From JAPHTQ01 sp046484535 (GTDB lineage: Bacteria > Pseudomonadota > Gammaproteobacteria > Thiohalomonadales > Thiohalomonadaceae), in the NCBI GenBank assembly GCA_046484535.1, contig JAWOIT010000035.1, forward strand, positions 1 to 29,676: a stretch of DNA of 29,676 bases, given 5' to 3'. The position numbers and the translations under genes were made by a program. Below the pieces are notes generated by a model. That model made no database searches and was not told the origin of the DNA. It was given only the letters and a program-made list of their open reading frames with translations. Position 1 is the first letter of the stretch; each line of letters opens with the position of its first letter. Positions 7,154 to 15,708 of this stretch are shown piece by piece.

Positions 7154-7169
7154 TGGCATGGTTCGTGCA
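7154..7169 (+). promoter_or_regulatory. Sigma-54 promoter of glnA
   Basis: TGGCATG-GTTC-GTGCA fits the -24/-12 consensus TGGCACG-N4-TTGCA, with GG (7155-7156) and GC (7167-7168) separated by exactly 10 nt. The start of transcription would be near 7180, leaving a leader of about 60 nt before the glnA ATG at 7243. The two upstream NtrC boxes support the call. Confidence 0.85.
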
Positions 7170-7242
7170 CTGATAAGAAGCAATAAATAGAGTCGCCCCT
7201 TGGGGTACAAGTATTAACGTTAAAACCAGATTGGAGGCACCA

Positions 7243-8652
7243 ATGTCTGCAGAAAATGTAATGAAGATGATCAAGGACAGTGGCGCGAAGTTTGTAGACT
7301 TTCGCTTCACTGACACCCACGGCAAAGAGCAACACGTGACCATGCCCGTCACCCAGATCGAAGAGGATACCTTCGAAGAGGGCAAGATGTTCGACGGCTC
7401 CTCCATCCAGGGCTGGAAAGGGATTAACGAGTCCGACATGATCCTCATGCCCGATGCCGATACCGCGGTGCTGGATCCCTTCTCCGACGAGCCGATGATC
7501 AACCTCACCTGCGACATTGTGGAGCCCAACACCATGCAGGGCTACGAGCGCGACCCCCGTTCCGTGGCCAAGCGCGCCGAAGAATACCTCAAGTCCACCG
7601 GCATCGGCGACAGCGCCTTGTTCGGTCCCGAACCGGAGTTCTTTATTCTCGATGATGTCCGTTGGGGCGCCGATATGAGCGGCTCCTTCGTCAAGATCGA
7701 CTCCGAAGAGGCCGATTGGAACTCCGAGAAGGTCTACGGCGACGGCAATATGGGTCACCGCCCGGGCATCAAAGGCGGCTACTTCCCGGTTCCGCCGGTC
7801 GACTCCCTGCACGATATCCGTGCCGCCATGTGTCTGGCGATGGAAGAGATGGGTCTCGAGGTCGAGGTACACCACCACGAGGTGGCCACCGCCGGTCAGT
7901 GTGAGATCGGTGTCGGCGCCGCCACCCTGACCAAGAAGGCCGACGAGGTGCAGATCCTCAAGTACTGCGTGCACAACGTCGCCCATAGCTACGGCAAGAC
8001 CGCCACCTTCATGCCCAAGCCGCTGGTCGGCGACAACGGCTCCGGTATGCACGTGCACATGTCCATCTCCAAAGAGGGGCAGAACCTGTTCGCCGGTAAC
8101 GAGTACGGCGGCCTGTCCGAGATGGCGCTCTATTATATCGGCGGTATCATCAAGCACGCCCGCGCCCTGAACGCCTTCGCCAACAGTTCCACCAACTCCT
8201 ACAAGCGTCTGGTTCCCGGCTTCGAGGCCCCGGTCATGCTGGCCTACTCCGCCCGCAACCGCTCCGCCTCCATCCGTATCCCCTATGTGACCAACCCCAA
8301 GGGCCGTCGCATCGAGGTGCGTTTCGGCGACCCGACCGCCAACCCCTACCTGATGTTCTCCGCCTTCCTGATGGCCGGCCTCGACGGCATCCAGAACAAG
8401 ATCCACCCGGGCGAGGCGATGGATAAGGACCTCTACGATCTGCCGCCGGAAGAGGAAGCGCAGATCCCGACCGTTTGCCACAGCTTCGACCAGGCGCTGG
8501 AGGCACTGGATGCGGACCGTGAGTTCCTTACCCAGGGCGGTGTCTTCACCGACGATATGATCGACGCCTTCATCAAACTGAAGATGGACGAGGTTACCCG
8601 TCTGCGCATGACCACCCATCCGGTCGAGTTCGATATGTACTACTCCTGCTAA
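7243..8652 (+). CDS. glnA: Type I glutamine synthetase
   Basis: A 469-residue GS-I that makes glutamine from glutamate, ammonia and ATP, working as a cytoplasmic dodecamer. Family signatures include FDGSSIQGW, the metal/ATP region GPEPEFFILD, the latch-type NGSGMHVHMS segment and NRSASIRIP. The adenylylation tyrosine is present in KDLYDLPPEE (residue 398 counting Met), so activity is probably controlled by GlnE. ATG 7243 is chosen because GGAGG lies 5-6 nt upstream; an earlier in-frame TTG at 7231 would overlap that site. Transcription is predicted from a sigma-54 promoter with two NtrC boxes, and a strong terminator follows. The histidine kinase and regulator genes for this control lie just downstream. 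Confidence 0.98.
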   Translation: MSAENVMKMIKDSGAKFVDFRFTDTHGKEQHVTMPVTQIEEDTFEEGKMFDGSSIQGWKGINESDMILMPDADTAVLDPFSDEPMINLTCDIVEPNTMQGYERDPRSVAKRAEEYLKSTGIGDSALFGPEPEFFILDDVRWGADMSGSFVKIDSEEADWNSEKVYGDGNMGHRPGIKGGYFPVPPVDSLHDIRAAMCLAMEEMGLEVEVHHHEVATAGQCEIGVGAATLTKKADEVQILKYCVHNVAHSYGKTATFMPKPLVGDNGSGMHVHMSISKEGQNLFAGNEYGGLSEMALYYIGGIIKHARALNAFANSSTNSYKRLVPGFEAPVMLAYSARNRSASIRIPYVTNPKGRRIEVRFGDPTANPYLMFSAFLMAGLDGIQNKIHPGEAMDKDLYDLPPEEEAQIPTVCHSFDQALEALDADREFLTQGGVFTDDMIDAFIKLKMDEVTRLRMTTHPVEFDMYYSC

Positions 8653-8674
8653 GGAGCGGTCTCCATCGACGAGG

Positions 8675-8703
8675 AAACGCCCCCATTATGGGGGCGTTTT
8701 CGT
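8675..8703 (+). terminator. Rho-independent terminator of glnA
   Basis: A 10-bp GC-rich stem (AAACGCCCCC / GGGGGCGTTT) closes a 5-nt loop (ATTAT), with T-rich sequence at the 3' end, 22 nt after the glnA stop codon. The flanking A-run makes it potentially bidirectional. Confidence 0.9.
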
Positions 8704-8791
8704 TTGCGCCGGTAAAGAAACCGGAAAGAAACCGATATCATGAAAGAAGTCGATTTTTGTAGTCGGGACAATCCTGAATTATGATGAAGTT

Positions 8792-9331
8792 ATGAAAGGA
8801 CTTTTTGCGCTCTTGATGGTTTTGTCACTACCGCTGATGGCAGCGGATACAGGCTATCGCATCGTTCATCCGGACGGGACGGTTGAGTTTACTGACGATG
8901 AGACCAAAGGGGGCGAAGCCGTTCCTCTGGATGAGGTGCCAAGCTTTCAAACCGATCGATTCTCCTCCGGTGATGTACAGGCGAATGAGCCTGGCGCTGA
9001 AAATGCCGATAGCCAGACCACAACCGAAGAAGAAATTGTGGCTTACCAATCGGTATCCATCGTTTCTCCGAAGCACGATGAAACGGTCTGGTATTCCCCC
9101 GACGGTTTTCAAGTGGGCGTGAGCGTGACCCCGGAATTGGCTCAAGGACATCAAGTGGTGGTTCACCTGGATGGGTCCGAGGCGGCACGCGGTGAACAGA
9201 CCAGACTTACTATCCCGCAGGTCTTCCGTGGTACACATACCCTTAAGGCAGTGGTTGAAGACGGTGCAGGCAACACCTTGCTGTCATCCTCAGCCGTCAC
9301 TTTCCATGTGCGCCAGCACAGCACCAAATAA
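8792..9331 (+). CDS. DUF4124 domain-containing periplasmic protein
   Basis: A 179-residue protein with a cleavable signal peptide (about residues 1-18, ending LMAADT) and a DUF4124 domain right after it (YRIVHPDGTVEFTDDE). An acidic linker follows, then an Ig-like beta domain (about 88-175). The molecular role of DUF4124 is unknown. The gene sits between glnA and glnL, an arrangement I associate with Chromatiales-type genomes. It is separated from glnA by a terminator and from glnL by NtrC boxes, so it is probably transcribed alone. A tentative sigma-70 promoter (TTGTAG 8757-8762, 17 nt, TATGAT 8780-8785) would start transcription almost at the ATG; an 11-nt tandem repeat (aaagaaaccgg) lies at about 8714-8735. 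Confidence 0.85.
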   Translation: MKGLFALLMVLSLPLMAADTGYRIVHPDGTVEFTDDETKGGEAVPLDEVPSFQTDRFSSGDVQANEPGAENADSQTTTEEEIVAYQSVSIVSPKHDETVWYSPDGFQVGVSVTPELAQGHQVVVHLDGSEAARGEQTRLTIPQVFRGTHTLKAVVEDGAGNTLLSSSAVTFHVRQHSTK

Positions 9332-9366
9332 CCTCTCTTACCACTCCATCCGTCCACCCCCATTGT

Positions 9367-9383
9367 TGCACCAATTTGGTGCG
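9367..9383. promoter_or_regulatory. NtrC-binding site upstream of glnL
   Basis: TGCACC-AATTT-GGTGCG matches the NtrC consensus at 11 of 12 positions. It lies about 160 bp upstream of the predicted sigma-54 transcription start of glnL, and implies that the regulator controls its own operon. Confidence 0.85.
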
Positions 9384-9393
9384 TATGTCTGTG

Positions 9394-9410
9394 TGTACTA
9401 TTATGGTGCA
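9394..9410. promoter_or_regulatory. Second NtrC-binding site upstream of glnL
   Basis: TGTACT-ATTAT-GGTGCA matches 10 of 12 consensus positions, with a perfect right half-site. It starts 27 bp after the first box, so the two sites lie at a spacing that could support cooperative binding. Confidence 0.65.
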
Positions 9411-9507
9411 TAAACCGAGATAGAGCGTGTCCGGGAAGGTGCGGGCTGGGTGTGATCATTTAGAACAGAATCATGTAGTTATGTGCATCATTCAAGGGCT
9501 GTGAAGT

Positions 9508-9523
9508 TGGCGTGCATCTTGCT
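9508..9523 (+). promoter_or_regulatory. Sigma-54 promoter of glnLG
   Basis: TGGCGTG-CATC-TTGCT is close to the consensus, with GG (9509-9510), ten bases, then GC (9521-9522). Transcription would start near 9534. This is so close to the coding region that only the ATG at 9547, not the earlier TTG 9529, fits the message. Confidence 0.85.
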
Positions 9524-9546
9524 GTGTATTGGACATGGAGACGGAA

Positions 9547-10634
9547 ATGGACAGGCAGACAGCCGCATTACAGCGGCGGATACTTGAGAATCAGCACACG
9601 GCCGTATTGTTGCTGGACGGCTCCCTCAACCTAAAGTTTATCAATCCGGCCGGGGAGATGCTGTTTGCCGTCAGTGCACACCGCTTTATCGGCCAGCCTG
9701 TCCATAACGTTCTTTTTGATAAAGATGCCGGCATGGCGCTGGAGCAGGTCCTGCAGACCGGCACCCCTTTTACCGAGCGGGAATTGGCCCTGAGCCTTGG
9801 TTATCGGGATAAGGTGACGGTGGATCTGACCGCCATTCCGCTTTATGAGGGTGCGGGAGGTGAAGTGGAGTTATTGGTGGAGATGAAGCAGGTCGACAGG
9901 CAGCTTCGTATTACCCGCGAAGAGGGGCTTTTGGCGCAGGGGAATGCTACGCGCGCTTTGGTGCGCGGCCTCGCGCACGAGATCAAGAATCCACTTGGCG
10001 GCCTGCGCGGCGCCGCACAGCTGTTGGAGCGAGAGCTCCACAACGAGGAGCTGAAGGAGTACACCCACATCATTATCAGTGAAGCAGACCGGCTGCATGC
10101 GCTGATGAAGCGGATGCTTGGTCCTAACACCCTTCCCCGCAAGCGCAAGGTGAATATCCATGAGGCGATCGAACGGGTGCGGCAGGTGGTGGCGGCGGAA
10201 ATCAGTAAGCAAATACGCATTGTGCGGGATTACGATCCCAGCATTCCCGAGGTCTATGCGGATCTGGATCAACTCATTCAGGCGTTGATGAACCTGGTAA
10301 GAAACGCCGCCCAGGCCTTGGATAAAGAAGGTGTGATCACCCTGCGCACGCGCACGTTGCGCCAATACACCATCGGCACCGAGCTGCACAAACTGGTGGC
10401 AAGAGTGGATGTGGTCGACAACGGACCGGGTATCGCCAAAGAGATGAAAGAAAACCTTTTCCTTCCCATGGTGACAGGACGCGCTGAAGGGACGGGTCTG
10501 GGCTTGCCCATCGCCCAGTCGCTGATTAACGCCAACGGCGGACTGATTGAGTGGGAGAGCCGACCGGGTCAGACGGTATTCACCATACTGTTGCCCATCG
10601 AGGCGGAGCGGAAGAATCCTGAGGAACGACAAGC

Positions 10635-10638
<4 letters not shown>
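9547..10638 (+). CDS. glnL: Nitrogen regulation histidine kinase NtrB
   Basis: A 363-residue cytoplasmic sensor kinase/phosphatase that phosphorylates NtrC under nitrogen limitation and, with PII, dephosphorylates it under excess. There is an N-terminal PAS domain (about 10-115), then the phospho-acceptor H-box GLAHEIKNPLGGLRGAAQLL, the N-box NLVRNAAQAL, and the ATP-binding DNGPGI and GTGLGLPI motifs. Length and order match E. coli GlnL. ATG 9547 is preferred over TTG 9529 or ATG 9535: it has GGAG 5 nt upstream and the sigma-54 start would fall near 9534. The stop overlaps the glnG start in an ATGA, indicating translational coupling. Confidence 0.97.
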
Positions 10639-12068
<1,430 letters not shown>

Positions 12069-12164
12069 ACACTGCAAGGGTGAGATCGATCCTCCCTACC
12101 CCCCTTTTTTTTCCTGATAAAACTGGACATCGGAATCCTAATAAGGTCTACTCTCGCTTATCAC

Positions 12165-12194
12165 GATGATCGTCAATTTTCTGAGACAATCATC
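12165..12194. promoter_or_regulatory. Imperfect inverted repeat upstream of the DUF1566 gene
   Basis: GATGATCGTC (12165-12174) and GACAATCATC (12185-12194) are reverse complements with one mismatch around a 10-nt spacer. It lies about 65 bp before the first gene of the fimbria-like cluster. No T-run follows, so a protein-binding site is as likely as a terminator for glnG. The rest of the 12069-12257 spacer shows nothing else I can name. Confidence 0.4.
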
Positions 12195-12257
12195 ACAGAT
12201 TTTATAAGCCGCGTATTGGGGTTTGCGAGTGCTTTTTCGCCCGTACCGTAATTTCGA

Positions 12258-13223
12258 ATGAATAAGGTGGGTACTCTACGGTCAGTTGCCTCCCTTGTGC
12301 CCGGGCGGCTAAGGCGAATTGTGGGGCTGGCCGTTCTTCTCCTATTCGCCGGTCTGATGTCGGCATCACTCCGGCCGCTGTTTGAACCGGCGGATAAGCA
12401 ATCCTTAACAAATGCCCCGCCACAACTTGAACCGGCTGACACAGAGACAGCCAAGCCCTTGGTGGAGAGTCACCAAAAGGCGCCGTCTGCTGCATCTGAC
12501 AAGGTCGAGCTTGAGTCAGAACCGCTGTCCGGGATGAGTGAGAAATCGGAGCCGGCGCCAGAGCCCATTACCAAGGGGAAACGGCAGCGTCAGGTGGAGC
12601 AAGCGCAGACCGAAACAAAACCGCCTGAAGCGGAGCCGCCCGTGCCCGAGTCCGCACCGGTTGTTGAGAAAAGCCAGAGTGACACCGAGGGCCTATCACA
12701 AAAGGGCTACGTTAAAATCGGCCACAGTGGTGACAGGATGGGCGATGATGCTGAGCACTGGGCCTGTGTTGAGGATACCGCCACCGGCCTGGTGTGGGAG
12801 GTCAAGTCTGCCGATAACGGTTTGCACCATGCTGATGGCCTCTATTCCTGGTATCAGCCTGAAGAGGACGGTGAACATGAGGGGGTCGGAGATGCCGGCC
12901 GCTGTGATGGGGACAGTGAGTGTGATACCCGGGCATATGTTCAGGCACTGAACGAGGAAAACTATTGCGGCTTCACCGATTGGCGGCTGCCGACACGCGA
13001 GGAGTTGTTATCCCTGGTAAAGATTGGTGAGACAGCCGCTGCCGCCATCGATTTGGACTATTTTCCCCAGGCTTTGCCGAGCTGGTACTGGACAGCCACA
13101 TCCAATGCAGAATATCCGGACCATGCCTGGTATGTCCTGTTTCGCAACGGCGTCGCATTATCGGATAGGAAAAGCCGTCCCAAGCATCTGCGTCTGGTAC
13201 GCTCCGATCGTCCTGCCGGGTAG
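12258..13223 (+). CDS. DUF1566 (Lcl C-terminal-like) membrane-anchored or secreted protein
   Basis: A 321-residue protein. An Arg-rich start and a hydrophobic segment (about residues 20-37) form a signal anchor or signal peptide. A long Glu/Pro/Lys-rich low-complexity linker (about 45-150) follows. The C-terminal ~165 residues are a DUF1566 domain, with typical phrases DTATGLVWEV, CGFTDWRLPTREELLSLV, YWTATSNAEYPDHAWYV and KHLRLVR. This domain occurs at the end of extracellular proteins such as the Legionella collagen-like adhesin; its ligand is not generally known. The next gene starts 12 nt later, so this is probably the first gene of the DUF4402/chaperone operon. The domain call is firm; the role as a surface or periplasmic partner is inferred from position. 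Confidence 0.82.
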   Translation: MNKVGTLRSVASLVPGRLRRIVGLAVLLLFAGLMSASLRPLFEPADKQSLTNAPPQLEPADTETAKPLVESHQKAPSAASDKVELESEPLSGMSEKSEPAPEPITKGKRQRQVEQAQTETKPPEAEPPVPESAPVVEKSQSDTEGLSQKGYVKIGHSGDRMGDDAEHWACVEDTATGLVWEVKSADNGLHHADGLYSWYQPEEDGEHEGVGDAGRCDGDSECDTRAYVQALNEENYCGFTDWRLPTREELLSLVKIGETAAAAIDLDYFPQALPSWYWTATSNAEYPDHAWYVLFRNGVALSDRKSRPKHLRLVRSDRPAG

Positions 13224-13235
13224 TTGAAGGTGATT

Positions 13236-14237
13236 ATGAAAGTGCGTGAGACAATAAAAGTTGCAGTGGGCGTCACACTCCTTCTTGCCAGTCTCTCCCT
13301 GTGGGCTGCCCCACCGCCGCCCAACGAGGCGAAATGCAAAAATAATTGGGTGCTTACCCCAACCCAGGATCTGGCATTTGGGGCCTTTGCCATCGAGTCC
13401 GGCAGCGGTACCGTGCGGATAAACAGTAGCGGTGCGATAACCACTGACGGGGCGATTACCACCGCCTCGACGGTTCCTGTCAGCACCTTTCAGGTCACCG
13501 TGGACAATACCCTTGATCGCACGGTTTGCGGCACCTACGCCTTTGATCTGAGCTGGTCGGTGGTCCCGGCGCCGTTGACCGGTCCGGGCACGGCCATGCC
13601 GCTGAACAATGTGCTGGTGAGTCATCCGACGCTGATCCCTACCCCGACTGAGCTGCCCATCACCGGTCTGACCACGGCAAACCTGCCCATCACCCTGACC
13701 TTTCAGGGGGAGCTGGCGACGACCTTTCCCCAGGCCGCCGGCGATTATGCCTCGCCGGCCTTCACCGTGGATCTGATTCAAAGCGGCAAGGCGACCTCCG
13801 CAAGTGGCATCGCCACGGCAACCGCTCTCTCTCCGCTTGGTTTGAGCGAGACCGCAGCGATGGATTTTGGAACGGTTGCAGGAGGGAGCACCGCCTCGAC
13901 CGTGGTCTTGAATACCTCCGGGGCGCGTAGTGTAAGTGGCGATGGTGAGATCATCAGCTCAGGGCCCGGATTCCCCGGCCAGTTCCAGCTTACCGGCGAA
14001 CCCGGGCAGAGTTATTCCTTGTCGATCAACGGTCCGGCGGTTCTCACCAGCGCATCCGGTCAACAGATCAGCGCCTCGAACTTCAGCCACAACAGCAGTG
14101 GGGTGGTCCCCCTGTCAGGCAGCGAGACGTTCCAGGTGGGCGGCAGCTTGAATCTCGGGCCGTCACAACCGGCGGGGAGCTACTCGACCATGAACGCGGG
14201 CGGCGCCCCGTATAGCATTACTGTAAATTATAACTAA
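13236..14237 (+). CDS. Two-domain DUF4402-type fimbrial-like protein
   Basis: A 333-residue secreted protein with a signal peptide ending near LWAAP (residue 25). Two DUF4402-like units are visible. One follows residue 40 (LAFGAFAIESGSGTVRINSSG) and has a possible Cys34-Cys98 disulfide. The second begins near residue 190 (MDFGTVAGGSTASTVVLNTSG). The C-terminus ends in an alternating strand with penultimate Tyr (YSITVNYN), as in chaperone-usher subunits. Being the only two-domain member, it could be a tip subunit or adhesin. I chose ATG 13236 because AAGGTG lies just upstream; the frame is also open from TTG 13224, directly after the previous stop. The DUF4402 call rests on the shared (L/M)xFG...GxVxxxxxG pattern. 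Confidence 0.8.
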   Translation: MKVRETIKVAVGVTLLLASLSLWAAPPPPNEAKCKNNWVLTPTQDLAFGAFAIESGSGTVRINSSGAITTDGAITTASTVPVSTFQVTVDNTLDRTVCGTYAFDLSWSVVPAPLTGPGTAMPLNNVLVSHPTLIPTPTELPITGLTTANLPITLTFQGELATTFPQAAGDYASPAFTVDLIQSGKATSASGIATATALSPLGLSETAAMDFGTVAGGSTASTVVLNTSGARSVSGDGEIISSGPGFPGQFQLTGEPGQSYSLSINGPAVLTSASGQQISASNFSHNSSGVVPLSGSETFQVGGSLNLGPSQPAGSYSTMNAGGAPYSITVNYN

Positions 14238-14368
14238 GTGAAACGAATAGGTGCTTTTTGTTTAGGTATGCCGTCAATTGTCGCGATTTGTTGGTTTCGT
14301 CATTATTGTTCGACACAGTATCGACCCCGATTCGATATATAAGGTTACCTGATCAGTGGAGTGTGGAT

Positions 14369-14884
14369 ATGGGCCTTCGGTTAAGAAAATATTCTCTGTT
14401 CAGTGGACTGCTTACGCTTATGGTCAGCAGTACGTTGTCGCCGTTGCAGGCGGCTACGGCGGTCGCTACGGTCGAGGTGAACATCATCAATATCATCAGC
14501 ATCGCCACCCGGAACGGCCTGAGCTTCGGCGATATCTCATCGGGTGATTCCGCGGGAACGGTTACGCTCTCGCCGAGCGGAAACCGGACCACAACCGGTG
14601 GCGCCACGGTGAATACGGCCACCGGGGCCGCGCCGGCAACCTTTGATTTGGAAGGAACGCCGAATGCCGGCTATGCCGTCACCCTCCCCGATTCCGTCGT
14701 TTTGAATGACGGTGTCGGCAATACCATGACCGTTGACGGATTCACCAGCTCTCCGGCCGCCGGCGGTGTGCTGGATCCAAGCGGGGGACACATTCTTTAT
14801 GTCGGCGCAACCCTCAATGTGGGCAACAACCAGTCCTTTGGCAGTTACAGCGGAAAGATGGCGGTGACGGTCGACTATAACTGA
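14369..14884 (+). CDS. Single-domain DUF4402 fimbrial-like subunit
   Basis: A 171-residue secreted protein. The signal peptide is about residues 1-29 (ends SPLQAATA). An N-terminal alternating hydrophobic strand (AVATVEVNIINIISI) precedes the DUF4402 core (LSFGDISSGDSAGTVTLSPSG), and the C-terminal strand ends VTVDYN with penultimate Tyr. That layout (exposed N-terminal donor strand plus incomplete Ig-like fold) is what donor-strand exchange subunits need. The reading frame is open from 14258, but the signal peptide begins at ATG 14369, preceded by GGAG. It lies 131 bp after the two-domain gene; I could not identify a firm promoter in that gap. Confidence 0.82.
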   Translation: MGLRLRKYSLFSGLLTLMVSSTLSPLQAATAVATVEVNIINIISIATRNGLSFGDISSGDSAGTVTLSPSGNRTTTGGATVNTATGAAPATFDLEGTPNAGYAVTLPDSVVLNDGVGNTMTVDGFTSSPAAGGVLDPSGGHILYVGATLNVGNNQSFGSYSGKMAVTVDYN

Positions 14885-14967
14885 GACTGCGGTGGTTGAG
14901 GTGCGATGTTTAGGCGTCCTGATCCGGTCCAGGGCGGAATCGGCAGCGGATAGAGGCATGTGACCCA

Positions 14968-14997
14968 TTGTCTGTAATTTGTTAACAATGGTAAAAT
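14968..14997 (+). promoter_or_regulatory. Putative sigma-70 promoter overlapped by an inverted repeat
   Basis: TTGTCT (14968-14973) and TAAAAT (14992-14997) are spaced by 18 nt, placing a start near 15004 and a leader of about 50 nt before the next DUF4402 gene. A perfect inverted repeat, CCATTGT (14965-14971) and ACAATGG (14985-14991), overlaps the -35 box and abuts the -10 box, so a bound protein could block RNA polymerase. Confidence 0.5.
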
Positions 14998-15054
14998 TGT
15001 GATAGGGTTCACATTAATAGTTTTATTATGTTGCGCGTGAAGTGGGAGAGGAAA

Positions 15055-15588
15055 ATGAACAACACCAAAATGGCAGTAAACGCAGCCCTCGCAGCTCTGA
15101 TCGCCGGTGGTTCTAGCGCGGTATCGGCGGCAAGTGCGGACGGTTCGGCAACGGCCACGGTCATTGAGCCTGTTAGCGTTACGGAAACAACTCCTCTGGC
15201 TTTCGGTTCATTGGCCGTGGGTGCAGGCGGTGGTGACGTGATTATCGATACGGCCGGTACGGCTACATCCTCCGGCGACGTCGAGCTGATTTCATCGTCA
15301 ACCACCTCGCAGGCAACCTTTACGATTACGGGCGAGCCCGACGCCGCAATCACGGTTAGCCTGGATGGAACCGGCGCCCAGCTGGATGACGGCACTCCCG
15401 GCGGTGATGGCACCCCCATGCAGTTGGGTGGCTTAACCGACAGCGGATTGCCGGCTACTTTGACAGGCGGGAGCGTAACGTTTGATGTCGGCGCTACCTT
15501 GACCGTCAATGCCAACCAGGCGCCGGGTGCCTACAGCACCGCTACCGGTGACGGAAGCCCCTACTCTGTGACCGTCAATTACCAATGA
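15055..15588 (+). CDS. Single-domain DUF4402 fimbrial-like subunit, candidate major subunit
   Basis: A 177-residue secreted protein. The signal peptide is about residues 1-26 (ends AVSAASA). A strand-like start (GSATATVIEPVSV) leads into the DUF4402 core (LAFGSLAVGAGGGDVIIDTAG), and the C-terminus is YSVTVNYQ with penultimate Tyr. Start ATG 15055 has a strong purine-rich ribosome-binding site (GAGAGGAAA); the open frame begins at 15028. It has its own predicted promoter, a good ribosome-binding site and an immediate strong terminator, which together suggest high separate expression as for a major pilin. That interpretation is inference. The sequence is small-residue rich with no cysteine in the mature part. 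Confidence 0.83.
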   Translation: MNNTKMAVNAALAALIAGGSSAVSAASADGSATATVIEPVSVTETTPLAFGSLAVGAGGGDVIIDTAGTATSSGDVELISSSTTSQATFTITGEPDAAITVSLDGTGAQLDDGTPGGDGTPMQLGGLTDSGLPATLTGGSVTFDVGATLTVNANQAPGAYSTATGDGSPYSVTVNYQ

Positions 15589-15635
15589 AAAGGTTTGCCG
15601 GGAACTAATTACCTATTGGGATTAGGCAAAATCAA

Positions 15636-15666
15636 GGGACTACCGGATGCCGGTGGTCCCTTTTTT
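15636..15666 (+). terminator. Rho-independent terminator after the third DUF4402 gene
   Basis: An 11-bp stem (GGGACTACCGG / CCGGTGGTCCC, one T-G wobble) with a 3-nt ATG loop is followed by six T's, 47 nt after the stop codon. It may attenuate rather than fully block transcription into the chaperone gene, giving more subunit than assembly machinery. Confidence 0.88.
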
Positions 15667-15708
15667 ACGAATGGGTTTTGAGTCTTCGAGCAGGGCCGGA
15701 CAGAGACA

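Noticed and set aside
7108..8619. A 503-codon minus-strand ORF opposite glnA
   Set aside because: It is the antisense of a highly conserved glutamine synthetase gene, has no family resemblance and arises from codon bias. Similar long shadows opposite the CDF, gpmI and ctpA genes were dropped for the same reason.
12090..12115. Terminator of glnG at the T-run
   Set aside because: The T-run is preceded by C-rich sequence without a stable complementary stem.
14965..14991. FimS-like invertible promoter
   Set aside because: The inverted repeats are only 13 nt apart and lie inside the promoter itself, and no recombinase gene is nearby. An operator is simpler.
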